Below, piece after piece: positions 1 to 10,811 of a stretch of DNA of 64,000 nucleotides; positions within the stretch are counted from its first letter, which is position 1, and each line of letters starts with the position of its first letter. Origin of the DNA: Canna indica (lineage: Eukaryota; Streptophyta; Magnoliopsida; Zingiberales; Cannaceae). The stretch covers positions 35,702,001-35,766,000 of the forward strand of contig CP136896.1 in assembly GCA_034359265.1 (NCBI GenBank). The letters are read 5' to 3'. The position numbers were made by a program, and so were the translations under genes. The notes beneath the pieces were generated by a model. The model searched no databases and had not been told where the DNA came from. It was given only the letters and a program-made list of their open reading frames with translations.

Positions 1-1129
1 AACTCGATTAACAACTTCTCCCATCACAGTGAATGTTCTGGAGTCGCTCGGGACTCAGATTACTGGGCGTTTCGAGCCGATACCCCGAATTTCAATCAAT
101 CGGCTTCGTTCAAGATTCTATTCGAAAAATCGTGTAATTCTGTGCATTAGTCTGTAAAAAATAACTCGATTAACAACTTCTCCCATCGCAGTGAATGTTC
201 TGGAGTCGCTCGGTACTCAGATTACTGGGCGTTTCGAGCTGATACCCCGAAGTTCAATCAGTCGGCATCGTACAAGATCTATTCGAAAAATCATGCAATT
301 CTTTGCATTAGTCTGTCAAAAATAACTCGATTAACAACTTCTCCCATCACAGTGAATGTTCTGGAGTCGCTCGGGACTCAGATTACAGGGCATTTCGAGC
401 CGATACCCCGAAGTTTAATCGGTCGGCATCGTCCAAGATCTATTCGGAAAATCATGCAATTCTTTGCATTAGTCTGTCAAAAATAACTCGATTAACAACT
501 TCTCCCATCACAGTGAATGTTCTGGAGTCGCTTGGGACTCAGATTACAGGGCGTTTCGAGCCGATACCCCGAAGTTCAATCAGTCGGCATCGTTCAAGAT
601 CTATTAGAAAACTCATGCAATTCTTTGCATTAGTCTGTCAAAAATAACTCAATTAACAACTTCTCCCATCATAGTTAATGTTCTGGAGTCGCTTGGGACT
701 GAGATTAAAGGGCGTTTCGAGCCGATACCCCGAATTTCAATCAGTCGGCTTCGTTCAAGATTCTATTCGAAAAATCATGTAATTCTGTGCATTAGTCTGT
801 AAAAAATAACTCGATTAACAACTTCTCCCATCGCAGTGAATGTTCTGGAGTCGCTCGGTACTCAGATTACTGGGCGTTTCGAGCTGATACCCCGAAGTTC
901 AATCAGTCGGCATCGTCCAAGATCTATTAGAAAAATCATGCAATTCTTTGCATTATTCTGTCAAAAATAACTCGATTAACAACTTCTCCCATCACAGTGA
1001 ATGTTCTGGAGTCGCTTGGGACTCAGATTACAGGGCGTTTCGAGCCGATACCCCGAAGTTCAATCAGTCGGCATCGTTCAAGATCTATTAGAAAAATCAT
1101 GCAATTCTTTGCATTAGTCTGTCAAAAAT

Positions 1130-1936
1130 AACTCGATTAACAACTTCTCCCATCATAGTTAATGTTCTGGAGTCACTTGGGACTGAGATTAAAGGGCGTT
1201 TCGAGCTGATACCCCGAATTTCAATCAGTCGGCTTCGTTCAAGATTCTATTCGAAAAATCATGTAATTCTGTGCATTAGTCTGTAAAAAATAACTCGATT
1301 AACAACTTCTCCCATCGCAGTGAATGTTCTGGAGTCGCTCGGTACTCAGATTACAGGGCGTTTCGAGCCGATACCCCGAAGTTTAATCAGTCAGCATCGT
1401 TCAAGATCTATTCGAAAAATCATGCAATTCTTTGCATTAGTCTGTCAAAAATAACTCGATTAACAACTTCTCCCATCATAGTTAATGTTCTGGAGTCGCT
1501 CGGGACTCAGATTACAGGGCGTTTCGAGCCGATACCCCGAAGTTCAATCAGTTGGCTTCGTTCAAGATTCTATTCGAAAAATCGTGCAATTCTGTGCATT
1601 AGTCTGTCAAAAATAACTCGATTAACAACTTCTCCCATCGCAGTGAATGTTCTAGAGTCGCTCGGTACTCAGATTACTGGGCGTTTCGAGCTGATACCCC
1701 GAAGTTCAATCAGTCGGCATCGTTCAAGATCTATTAGAAAAATCATGCAATTCTTTGCATTAGTCTGTCAAAAATAACTCGATTAACAACTTCTCCCATC
1801 ACAGTGAATGTTCTGGAGTCGCTCGGGACTCAGATTACAGGGCGTTTCGAGCCGATACCCCGAAGTTTAATCAGTCGGCATCGTTCAAGATCTATTCGAA
1901 AAATCATGCAATTCTTTGCATTAGTCTGTTAAAAAT
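1130..1936 (+). repeat. 807-bp 5-monomer tandem duplication, copy 1
   Basis: Monomer order d0, b/c hybrid, a*, b, c. It repeats immediately at 1937-2743 with an offset of 807 bp. Shared private markers are CAGTCAGCAT (about 1388 and 2195) and TCTAGAGTCG (1651 and 2458), neither of which is the array norm. Confidence 0.88.
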
Positions 1937-2743
1937 AACTCGATTAACAACTTCTCCCATCATAGTTAATGTTCTGGAGTCGCTTGGGACTGAGATTAAA
2001 GGGCGTTTCGAGCCGATACCCCGAATTTCAATCAGTCGGCTTCGTTCAAGATTCTATTCGAAAAATCATGTAATTCTGTGCATTAGTCTGTAAAAAATAA
2101 CTCGATTAACAACTTCTCCCATCGCAGTGAATGTTCTGGAGTCGCTCGGTACTCAGATTACAGGGCGTTTCGAGCCGATACCCCGAAGTTTAATCAGTCA
2201 GCATCGTTCAAGATCTATTCGAAAAATCATGCAATTCTTTGCATTAGTCTGTCAAAAATAACTCGATTAACAACTTCTCCCATCATAGTTAATGTTCTGG
2301 AGTCGCTCGGGACTCAGATTACAGGGCATTTCGAGCCGATACCCCGAAGTTCAATCAGTTGGCTTCGTTCAAGATTCTATTCGAAAAATCGTGCAATTCT
2401 GTGCATTAGTCTATCAAAAATAACTCGATTAACAACTTCTCCCATCGCAGTGAATGTTCTAGAGTCGCTCGGTACTCAGATTACTGGGCGTTTCGAGCTG
2501 ATACCCCGAAGTTCAATCAGTCGGCATCGTTCAAGATCTATTAGAAAAATCATGCAATTCTTTGCATTAGTCTGTCAAAAATAACTCGATTAACAACTTC
2601 TCCCATCACAGTGAATGTTCTGGAGTCGCTCGGGACTCAGATTACAGGGCGTTTCGAGCCGATACCCCGAAGTTTAATCAGTCGGCATCGTTCAAGATCT
2701 ATTCGAAAAATCATGCAATTCTTTGCATTAGTCTGTCAAAAAT
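1937..2743 (+). repeat. 807-bp 5-monomer tandem duplication, copy 2
   Basis: Adjacent second copy of 1130-1936. Later changes unique to this copy include GGGCATTTCG near 2327 and CTATCAAAA near 2411, so some time has passed since duplication. Confidence 0.86.
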
Positions 2744-3550
2744 AACTCGATTAACAACTTCTCCCATCATAGTTAATGTTCTGGAGTCGCTCGGGACTCA
2801 GATTACAGGGCGTTTCGAGCCGATACCCCGAAGTTCAATCAGTTGGCTTCGTTCAAGATTCTATTCGAAAAATCGTGCAATTCTGTGCATTAGACTGTCA
2901 AAAATAACTCGATTAACAACTTCTCCCATCGCAGTGAATGTTCTGGAGTCGCTCGGTACTCAGATTACTGGGCGTTTCTAGCTGATACCCCGAAGTTCAA
3001 TCAGTCAGCATCGTTCAAGATCTATTAGAAAAATCATGCAATTCTTTGCATTAGTCTGTCAAAAATAACTCGATTAACAACTTCTCCCATCACAGTGAAT
3101 GTTCTGGAGTCGCTCGGGACTCAGATTACAGGGCGTTTCGAGCCGATACCCCGAATTTCAATCAATCGGCTTCGTTCAAGATTCTATTCGAAAAATCGTG
3201 TAATTCTGTGCATTAGTCTGTAAAAAATAACTCGATTAACAACTTCTCCCATCGCAGTGAATGTTCTGGAGTCGCTCGGTACTCAGATTACTGGGCGTTT
3301 CGAGCTGATACCCCGAAGTTCAATCAGTCGGCATCGTTCAAGATCTATTCGAAAAATCATGCAATTCTTTGCATTAGTCTGTCAAAAATAACTCGATTAA
3401 CAACTTCTCCCATCACAGTGAATGTTCTGGAGTCGCTCGGGACTCAGATTACAGGGCGTTTCGAGCCGATACCCCGAAGTTTAATCAGTCGGCATCGTCC
3501 AAGATCTATTCGAAAAATCATGCAATTCTTTGCATTAGTCTGTCAAAAAT
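2744..3550 (+). repeat. Five-monomer block shared with 5486-6292
   Basis: The offset to the second copy is 2742 bp (17 monomers). Shared rare markers are TTAGACTGTC (2890 and 5632) and AATCAATCGG (3160 and 5902) in an ACAGTG-led d-like monomer. Order: a*, b, d-like, b, c. Confidence 0.85.
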
Positions 3551-3711
3551 AACTCGATTAACAACTTCTCCCATCACAGTGAATGTTCTGGAGTCGCTCG
3601 GGACTCAGATTACAGGGCGTTTCGAGCCGATACCCCGAAGTTCAATCAGTCGGCATCGTTCAAGATCTATTAGAAAAATCATGCAATTCTTTGCATTAGT
3701 CTATCAAAAAT

Positions 3712-5002
3712 AACTCGATTAACAACTTCTCCCATCACAGTGAATGTTCTGGAGTCGCTCGGGACTCAGATTACTGGGCGTTTCGAGCCGATACCCCGAA
3801 TTTCAATCAATCGGCTTCGTTCAAGATTCTATTCGAAAAATCGTGTAATTCTGTGCATTAGTCTGTAAAAAATAACTCGATTAACAACTTCTCCCATCGC
3901 AGTGAATGTTCTGGAGTCGCTCGGTACTCAGATTACTGGGCGTTTCGAGCTGATACCCCGAAGTTCAATCAGTCGGCATCGTACAAGATCTATTCGAAAA
4001 ATCATGCAATTCTTTGCATTAGTCTGTCAAAAATAACTCGATTAACAACTTCTCCCATCACAGTGAATGTTCTGGAGTCGCTCGGGACTCAGATTACAGG
4101 GCATTTCGAGCCGATACCCCGAAGTTTAATCGGTCGGCATCGTCCAAGATCTATTCGGAAAATCATGCAATTCTTTGCATTAGTCTGTCAAAAATAACTC
4201 GATTAACAACTTCTCCCATCACAGTGAATGTTCTGGAGTCGCTTGGGACTCAGATTACAGGGCGTTTCGAGCCGATACCCCGAAGTTCAATCAGTCGGCA
4301 TCGTTCAAGATCTATTAGAAAACTCATGCAATTCTTTGCATTAGTCTGTCAAAAATAACTCGATTAACAACTTCTCCCATCATAGTTAATGTTCTGGAGT
4401 CGCTTGGGACTGAGATTAAAGGGCGTTTCGAGCCGATACCCCGAATTTCAATCAGTCGGCTTCGTTCAAGATTCTATTCGAAAAATCATGTAATTCTGTG
4501 CATTAGTCTGTAAAAAATAACTCGATTAACAACTTCTCCCATCGCAGTGAATGTTCTGGAGTCGCTCGGTACTCAGATTACTGGGCGTTTCGAGCTGATA
4601 CCCCGAAGTTCAATCAGTCGGCATCGTCCAAGATCTATTAGAAAAATCATGCAATTCTTTGCATTATTCTGTCAAAAATAACTCGATTAACAACTTCTCC
4701 CATCACAGTGAATGTTCTGGAGTCGCTTGGGACTCAGATTACAGGGCGTTTCGAGCCGATACCCCGAAGTTCAATCAGTCGGCATCGTTCAAGATCTATT
4801 AGAAAAATCATGCAATTCTTTGCATTAGTCTGTCAAAAATAACTCGATTAACAACTTCTCCCATCATAGTTAATGTTCTGGAGTCACTTGGGACTGAGAT
4901 TAAAGGGCGTTTCGAGCCGATACCCCGAATTTCAATCAGTCGGCTTCGTTCAAGATTCTATTCGAAAAATCATGTAATTCTGTGCATTAGTCTGTAAAAA
5001 AT
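3712..5002 (+). repeat. 23-monomer offset repeat, copy 2 (first 8 monomers)
   Basis: Matches 1-1291 almost base for base. Noted differences are AACTCAATT at 646 versus AACTCGATT at 4357, and GAGCTG versus GAGCCG in the eighth monomer. Similarity at this offset stops in the next monomer (5003), which has CTGGGCG and GAGCTG where its counterpart at 1292 has CAGGGCG and GAGCCG. Confidence 0.88.
4357..4518 (+). repeat. d0 monomer exemplar
   Basis: ATAGTT left part with GGGACTGAGATTAAAGGG in the core (normal: GGGACTCAGATTACAGGG), AATTTCAATC, ATCATGTAATTC and tail GTAAAAAAT; 162 bp. It occurs at 646, 1130, 1937, 4357, 4841, 29372 and 62290 only, a dispersed relic subfamily. Confidence 0.85.
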
Positions 5003-5485
5003 AACTCGATTAACAACTTCTCCCATCGCAGTGAATGTTCTGGAGTCGCTCGGTACTCAGATTACTGGGCGTTTCGAGCTGATACCCCGAAGTTCAATCA
5101 GTCGGCATCGTTCAAGATCTATTAGAAAAATCATGCAATTCTTTGCATTAGTCTGTCAAAAATAACTCGATTAACAACTTCTCCCATCACAGTGAATGTT
5201 CTGGAGTTGCTCGGGACTCAGATTACAGGGCGTTTCGAGCCGATACCCCGAAGTTTAATCAGTCGGCATCGTTCAAGATCTATTCGAAAAATCATGCAAT
5301 TCTTTGCATTAGTCTGTCAAAAATAACTCGATTAACAACTTCTCCCATCATAGTTAATGTTCTGGAGTCGCTCGGGACTCAGATTACAGGGCGTTTCGAG
5401 CCGATACCCCGAAGTTTAATCAGTCGGCATCGTTCAAGATCTATTCGAAAAATCATGCAATTCTTTGCATTAGTCTGTCAAAAAT

Positions 5486-6292
5486 AACTCGATTAACAAC
5501 TTCTCCCATCATAGTTAATGTTCTGGAGTCGCTCGGGACTCAGATTACAGGGCGTTTCGAGCCGATACCCCGAAGTTCAATCAGTTGGCTTCGTTCAAGA
5601 TTCTATTCGAAAAATCGTGCAATTCTGTGCATTAGACTGTCAAAAATAACTCGATTAACAACTTCTCCCATCGCAGTGAATGTTCTGGAGTCGCTCGGTA
5701 CTCAGATTACTGGGCGTTTCGAGCTGATACCCCGAAGTTCAATCAGTCGGCATCGTTCAAGATCTATTAGAAAAATCATGCAATTCTTTGCATTAGTCTG
5801 TCAAAAATAACTCGATTAACAACTTCTCCCATCACAGTGAATGTTCTGGAGTCGCTCGGGACTCAGATTACAGGGCGTTTCGAGCCGATACCCCGAATTT
5901 CAATCAATCGGCTTCGTTCAAGATTCTATTCGAAAAATCGTGTAATTCTGTGCATTAGTCTGTAAAAAATAACTCGATTAACAACTTCTCCCATCGCAGT
6001 GAATGTTCTGGAGTCGCTCGGTACTCAGATTACTGGGCGTTTCGAGCTGATACCCCGAAGTTCAATCAGTCGGCATCGTTCAAGATCTATTCGAAAAATC
6101 ATGCAATTCTTTGCATTAGTCTGTCAAAAATAACTCGATTAACAACTTCTCCCATCACAGTGAATGTTCTGGAGTCGCTCGGGACTTAGATTACAGGGCG
6201 TTTCGGGCCGATACCCCGAAGTTTAATCAGTCGGCATCGTCCAAGATCTATTCGAAAAATCATGCAATTCTTTGCATTAGTCTGTCAAAAAT
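5486..6292 (+). repeat. Second copy of the 2744-3550 block
   Basis: Same five-monomer order and markers as 2744-3550. The last monomer adds private changes GACTTAGATT and TTTCGGGCCG (about 6183-6210) that the first copy lacks. Confidence 0.85.
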
Positions 6293-9200
6293 AATTCGAT
6301 TAACAACTTCTCCCATCACAGTGAATGTTCTGGAGTCGCTCGGGACTCAGATTACAGGGCGTTTCAAGCCGATACCCCGAAGTTCAATCAGTTGGCTTCG
6401 TTCAAGATTCTATTCGAAAAATCGTGCAATTCTGTGCATTAGTCTGTCAAAAATAACTCGATTAACAACTTCTCCCATCACAGTGAATGTTCTGGAGTCG
6501 CTCGGTACTCAGATTACTGGGCGTTTCGAGCTGATACCCCGAAGTTCAATCAGTCGGCATCGTTCAAGATCTATTAGAAAAATCATGCAATTCTTTGCAT
6601 TAGTCTGTCAAAAATAACTCGATTAACAATTTCTCCCATCACAGTGAATGTTTGAGTCGCTCGGGACTCAAATTACAGGGCGTTTCGAGCCGATACCCCG
6701 AAGTTCAATCAGTCTGCTTCGTTCAAGATTCTATTCGAAAAATAGTGCAATTCTGTGCATTAGTCTGTCGAGAATAACTCGATTAACAACTTCTCCCATC
6801 GCAGTGAATGTTCTGGAGTCACTCGGCACTCAGATTACTGGGCGTTTCAAGCCGATACCCCGAAGTTCAATCAGTCGGCTTCGTTCAAAATCAATTCAAA
6901 AAATCATGCAATTATGTGCATTAGTCTGTCAAAAATAACTCGATTAACAACTTCTCCCATCGCAGTGAATGTTCTGGAGTCGCTCGGGACTCAGATTACA
7001 GGGCGTTTCGAGCCGATACCCCGAAGTTCAATCAGTCTGCTTCGTTCAAGATTCTATTCGAAAAATCGTGTAATTCTGTGCATTAGTCTGTAAAAAATAA
7101 CTCGATTAACAACTTCTCCCATCGCAGTGAATGTTCTGGAGTCGCTCGGTACTCAGATTACTGGGCGTTTCGAGCTGATACCCCGAAGTTCAATCAGTCG
7201 GCATCGTTCAAGATCTATTCGAAAAATCATGCAATTCTTTGCATTAGTCTGTCAAAAATAACTCGATTAACAACTTCTCCCATCACAGTGAATGTTCTGG
7301 AGTCGCTCGGGACTCAGATTACAGGGCGTTTCGAGCCGATACCCCGAAGTTCAATCAGTTGGCTTCGTTCAAGATTCTATTCGAAAAATCGTGCAATTCT
7401 GTGCATTAGTCTGTCAAAAATAACTCGATTAACAACTTCTCCCATCGCAGTGAATGTTCTGGAGTCGCTCGGTACTCAGATTACTGGGCGTTTCGAGCTG
7501 ATACCCCGAAGTTCAATCAGTCGGCATCGTTCAAGATCTATTCGAAAAATCATGCAATTCTTTGCATTAGTCTGTCAAAAATAACTCGATTAACAACTTC
7601 TCCCATCATAGTTAATGTTCTGGAGTCGCTCGGGACTCAGATTACAGGGCGTTTCGAGCCGATACCCCGAATTTCAATCAGTCGGCTTCGTTCAAGATTC
7701 TATTCGAAAAATCGTGTAATTCTGTGCATTAGTCTGTAAAAAATAACTCAATTAACAACTTCTCCCATCGCAGTGAATGTTCTGGAGTCACTCGGTACTC
7801 AGATTACTGGGCGTTTCGAGCTGATACCCCGAAGTTCAATCAGTCGGCATCGTTCAAGATCTATTCCAAAAATCATGCTATTCTTTGCATTAGTCTGTCA
7901 AAAATAACTCGATTAACAACTTCTCCCATCACAGTGAATGTTCTGGAGTCGCTCGGGACTCAGATTACAGGGCGTTTCGAGCCGATACCCCGAAGTTCAA
8001 TCAGTTGGCTTCGTTCAAGATTCTATTCGAAAAATCGTGCAATTCTGTGCATTAGTCTGTCAAAAATAACTCGATTAACAACTTCTCCCATCGCAGTGAA
8101 TGTTCTGGAGTCGCTCGGTACTCAGATTACTGGGCGTTTCGAGCTGATACCCCGAAGTTCAATCAGTCGGCATCGTTCAAGATCTATTAGAAAAATCATG
8201 CAATTCTTTGCATTAGTCTGTCAAAAATAACTCGATTAACAATTTCTCCCATCACAGTGAATGTTCTGGAGTCGCTCGGTACTCTGATTACAGGGCGTTT
8301 CGAGCCGATACCCCGAATTTCAATCAGTCGGCTTCGTTCAAGATTCTATTCGAAAAATCGTGCAATTCTGTGCATTAGTCTGTCAAAAATAACTCGATTA
8401 ACAACTTCTCCCATCGCAGAGAATGTTCTGGAGTCGCTCGGTACTCAGATTACTGGGCGTTTCGAGCTGATACCCCGAAGTTCAATCAGTCGGCATCGTT
8501 CAAGATCTATTCGAAAAATCATGCAATTCTTTGCATTAGTCTGTCAAAAATAACTCGATTAACAACTTCTCCCATCATAGTTAATGTTCTGGAGTCGCTC
8601 GGGACTCAGATTACAGGGCGTTTCGAGCCGATACCCCGAATTTCAATCAGTCGGCTTCGTTCAAGATTCTATTCGAAAAATCGTGCAATTCTGTGCATTA
8701 GTCTGTCAAAAATAACTCGATTAACAACTTCTCCCATCGCAGTGAATGTTCTGGAGTCGCTCGGTACTCAGATTACTGGGCGTTTCGAGCTGATACCCCG
8801 AAGTTCAATCAGTCGGCATCGTTCAAGATCTATTCGAAAAATCATGCAATTCTTTGCATTAGTCTGTCAAAAATAACTCGATTAACAACTTCTCCCATCA
8901 TAGTTAATGTTCTGGAGTCGCTCGGGACTCAGATTACAGGGCGTTTCGAGCCGATACCCCGAATTTCAATCAGTCGGCTTCGTTCAAGATTCTATTCGAA
9001 AAATCGTGTAATTCTGTGCATTAGTCTGTAAAAAATAACTCGATTAACAACTTCTCCCATCGCAGTGAATGTTCTGGAGTCGCTCGGTACTCAGATTACT
9101 GGGCGTTTCGAGCTGATACCCCGAAGTTCAATCAGTCGGCATCGTTCAAGATCTATTCGAAAAATCATGCAATTCTTTGCATTAGTCTGTCAAAAATAAC

Positions 9201-9843
9201 TCGATTAACAACTTCTCCCATCACAGTGAATGTTCTGGAGTCGCTCGGGACTCAGATTACAGGGCGTTTCGAGTCGATACCCCGAAGTTCAATCAGTTGG
9301 CTTCGTTCAAGATTCTATTCGAAAAATCGTGCAATTCTGTGCATTAGTCTGTCAAAAATAACTCGATTAACAACTTCTCCCATCGCAGTGAATGTTCTGG
9401 AGTCGCTCGGTACTCAGATTACTGGGCGTTTCGAGCTGATACCCCGAAGTTCAATCAGTCGGCATCGTTCAAGATCTATTCGAAAAATCATGCAATTCTT
9501 TGCATTAGTCTGTCAAAAATAACTCGATTAACAACTTCTCCCATCATAGTTAATGTTCTGGAGTCGCTCGGGACTCAGATTACAGGGCGTTTCGAGCCGA
9601 TACCCCGAATTTCAATCAGTCGGCTTCGTTCAAGATTCTATTCGAAAAATCGTGTAATTCTGTGCATTAGTCTGTAAAAAATAACTCAATTAACAACTTC
9701 TCCCATCGCAGTGAATGTTCTGGAGTCGCTCGGTACTCAGATTAATGGGCGTTTCGAGCTGATACCCCGAAGTTCAATCAGTCGGCATCGTTCAAGATCT
9801 ATTCGAAAAATCATGCAATTCTTTGCATTAGTCTGTCAAAAAT
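6293..9843 (+). repeat. Dimeric region: eleven 323-bp long/short dimers
   Basis: Twenty-two monomers alternate strictly between 162-bp class (a, d, e or mixed) and 161-bp class (b or f), giving eleven dimers of 323 bp. The block totals 3551 bp, 2 bp short of 11 x 323, and the shortfall is the 2-bp deletion in the monomer at 6616. Which long type is used varies (a or d most often). AACTCAATT at 7745 and 9683 marks a 1938-bp (six-dimer) offset. This looks like the simplest multimeric state in the window. Confidence 0.9.
6616..6775 (+). repeat. 160-bp e monomer with 2-bp deletion
   Basis: GAATGTTTGAGTCG replaces the usual GAATGTTCTGGAGTCG, removing 2 bp. It is the only 160-bp monomer I found. 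The right part (TCTGCTT, AATAGTGC, tail CGAGAAT) identifies it as type e. Confidence 0.9.
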
Positions 9844-10004
9844 AACTCGATTAACAACTTCTCCCATCACAGTGAATGTTCTGGAGTCGCTCGGGACTCA
9901 GATTACAGGGCGTTTCGAGCCGATACCCCGAAGTTTAATCAGTCGGCATCGTTCAAGATCTATTCGAAAAATCATGCAATTCTTTGCATTAGTCTGTCAA
10001 AAAT

Positions 10005-10166
10005 AACTCGATTAACAACTTCTCCCATCATAGTTAATGTTCTGGAGTCGCTCGGGACTCAGATTACAGGGCGTTTCGAGCCGATACCCCGAAGTTCAAT
10101 CAGTTGGCTTCGTTCAAGATTCTATTCGAAAAATCGTGCAATTCTGTGCATTAGTCTGTCAAAAAT
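10005..10166 (+). repeat. a* monomer exemplar (d-left / a-right chimera)
   Basis: Starts with the d-type left part (CATCATAGTTAATG) and switches to the a-type right part (TTGGCTT, AGATTCT, ATCGTGCAATTCTGTG). Frequent in 1453-28890 and in the 61162 monomer, and absent from the regular 10/9/8-mer units. Best explained by gene conversion or crossover inside the monomer. Confidence 0.8.
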
Positions 10167-10328
10167 AACTCGATTAACAACTTCTCCCATCATAGTTAAT
10201 GTTCTGGAGTCGCTCGGGACTCAGATTACAGGGCGTTTCGAGCCGATACCCCGAAGTTCAATCTGTTGGCTTCGTTCAAGATTCTATTCGAAAAATCGTG
10301 CAATTCTATGCATTAGTCTGTCAAAAAT
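10167..10328 (+). repeat. a2* monomer exemplar
   Basis: Like a*, but with TCTGTTGG in place of TCAGTTGG and TTCTATGCATT in place of TTCTGTGCATT. The TTCTATGCATT form is confined to the X copies. A relative at 28727 has TTCTGTGCATT and GTGGAATTC instead. Confidence 0.8.
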
Positions 10329-10489
10329 AACTCGATTAACAACTTCTCCCATCGCAGTGAATGTTCTGGAGTCGCTCGGTACTCAGATTACTGGGCGTTT
10401 CGAGCTGATACCCCGAAGTTCAATCAGTCGGCATCGTTCAAGATCTATTAGAAAAATCATGCAATTCTTTGCATTAGTCTGTCAAAAAT

Positions 10490-10650
10490 AACTCGATTAA
10501 CAATTTCTCCCATCACAGTGAATGTTCTGGAGTCGCTCGGTACTCAGATTACTGGGCGTTTCGAGCTGATACCCCGAAGTTCAATCAGTCGGCATCGTTC
10601 AAGATCTATTAGAAAAATCATGCAATTCTTTGCATTATTCTGTCAAAAAT
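10490..10650 (+). repeat. b0 monomer exemplar
   Basis: A b-type monomer carrying CAATTTCTCCCATCACAG on the left (ATTTC instead of ACTTC, ACAG instead of GCAG) and ending CATTATTCTG. It always sits before a c0 monomer in the X copies and at 29050, so the b0-c0 pair moves as a unit. Confidence 0.8.
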
Positions 10651-10811
10651 AACTCGATTAACAACTTCTCCCATCACAGTGAATGTTCTGGAGTCGCTTG
10701 GGACTCAGATTACAGGGCGTTTCGAGCCGATACCCCGAAGTTCAATCAGTCGGCATCGTTCAAGATCTATTCGAAAAATCATGCCATTCTTTGCATTAGT
10801 CTGTCAAAAAT
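10651..10811 (+). repeat. c0 monomer exemplar
   Basis: ACAGTG left part with GCTTGGGACTC (instead of GCTCGGGACTC), GTTCAATC and TCGGCAT. This copy has the private CATGCCATTC. Other c0 monomers lie at 485, 969, 11619, 12910, 29211, 30501 and 62129. Confidence 0.8.

Larger units (their letters stand above)
1..3711 (+). repeat. 23-monomer offset repeat, copy 1
   Basis: The first eight monomers (1-1291) recur at 3712-5002 with a fixed offset of 3711 bp (23 monomers, eight of them 162 bp). Shared rare markers: GTACAAG at 270 and 3981, GAAAACTCATG near 607 and 4318, CATTATTCTG at 951 and 4662, and GAGTCACTTGGG near 1170 and 4881. Monomers 9-23 of copy 1 are not matched at this offset. Confidence 0.88.
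1..6292 (+). repeat. Left region: irregular multimers (39 monomers)
   Basis: Thirty-nine monomers in mixed order, including many d0 monomers (GACTGAGATTAAAGGG core, only here and near 29372 and 62290). There is no single period. Instead, overlapping offset repeats of 3711, 807 and 2742 bp are visible through shared rare variants. These monomers carry more private changes than those right of 30823, which suggests an older or less recently homogenised part of the array. Confidence 0.9.
9844..10811 (+). repeat. 968-bp six-monomer subunit of X1
   Basis: Order c, a*, a2*, b, b0, c0 (two of six are 162 bp). It is followed at once by a second 968-bp copy at 10812-11779, then by an eight-monomer version with an inserted a-b pair (11780-13070, 1291 bp). 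So X itself grew from a 6-mer. Confidence 0.88.

Noticed and set aside
1..9843. tRNA, rRNA, 5S or SINE-derived origin of the monomer
   Set aside because: GGCGTTTCGAGCCGATACC loosely recalls a B-box-like GTTCGANNCC, but it reads GTTTCGAGCC with an extra base, there is no matching A box at the right spacing, and no cloverleaf can be drawn.
10005..10166. Octamer-like motif ATGCAAAG (reverse strand of CTTTGCAT) or other promoter elements in the monomer tail
   Set aside because: Short AT-rich matches are expected by chance and repeat only because the monomer repeats. There is no linked transcription unit.
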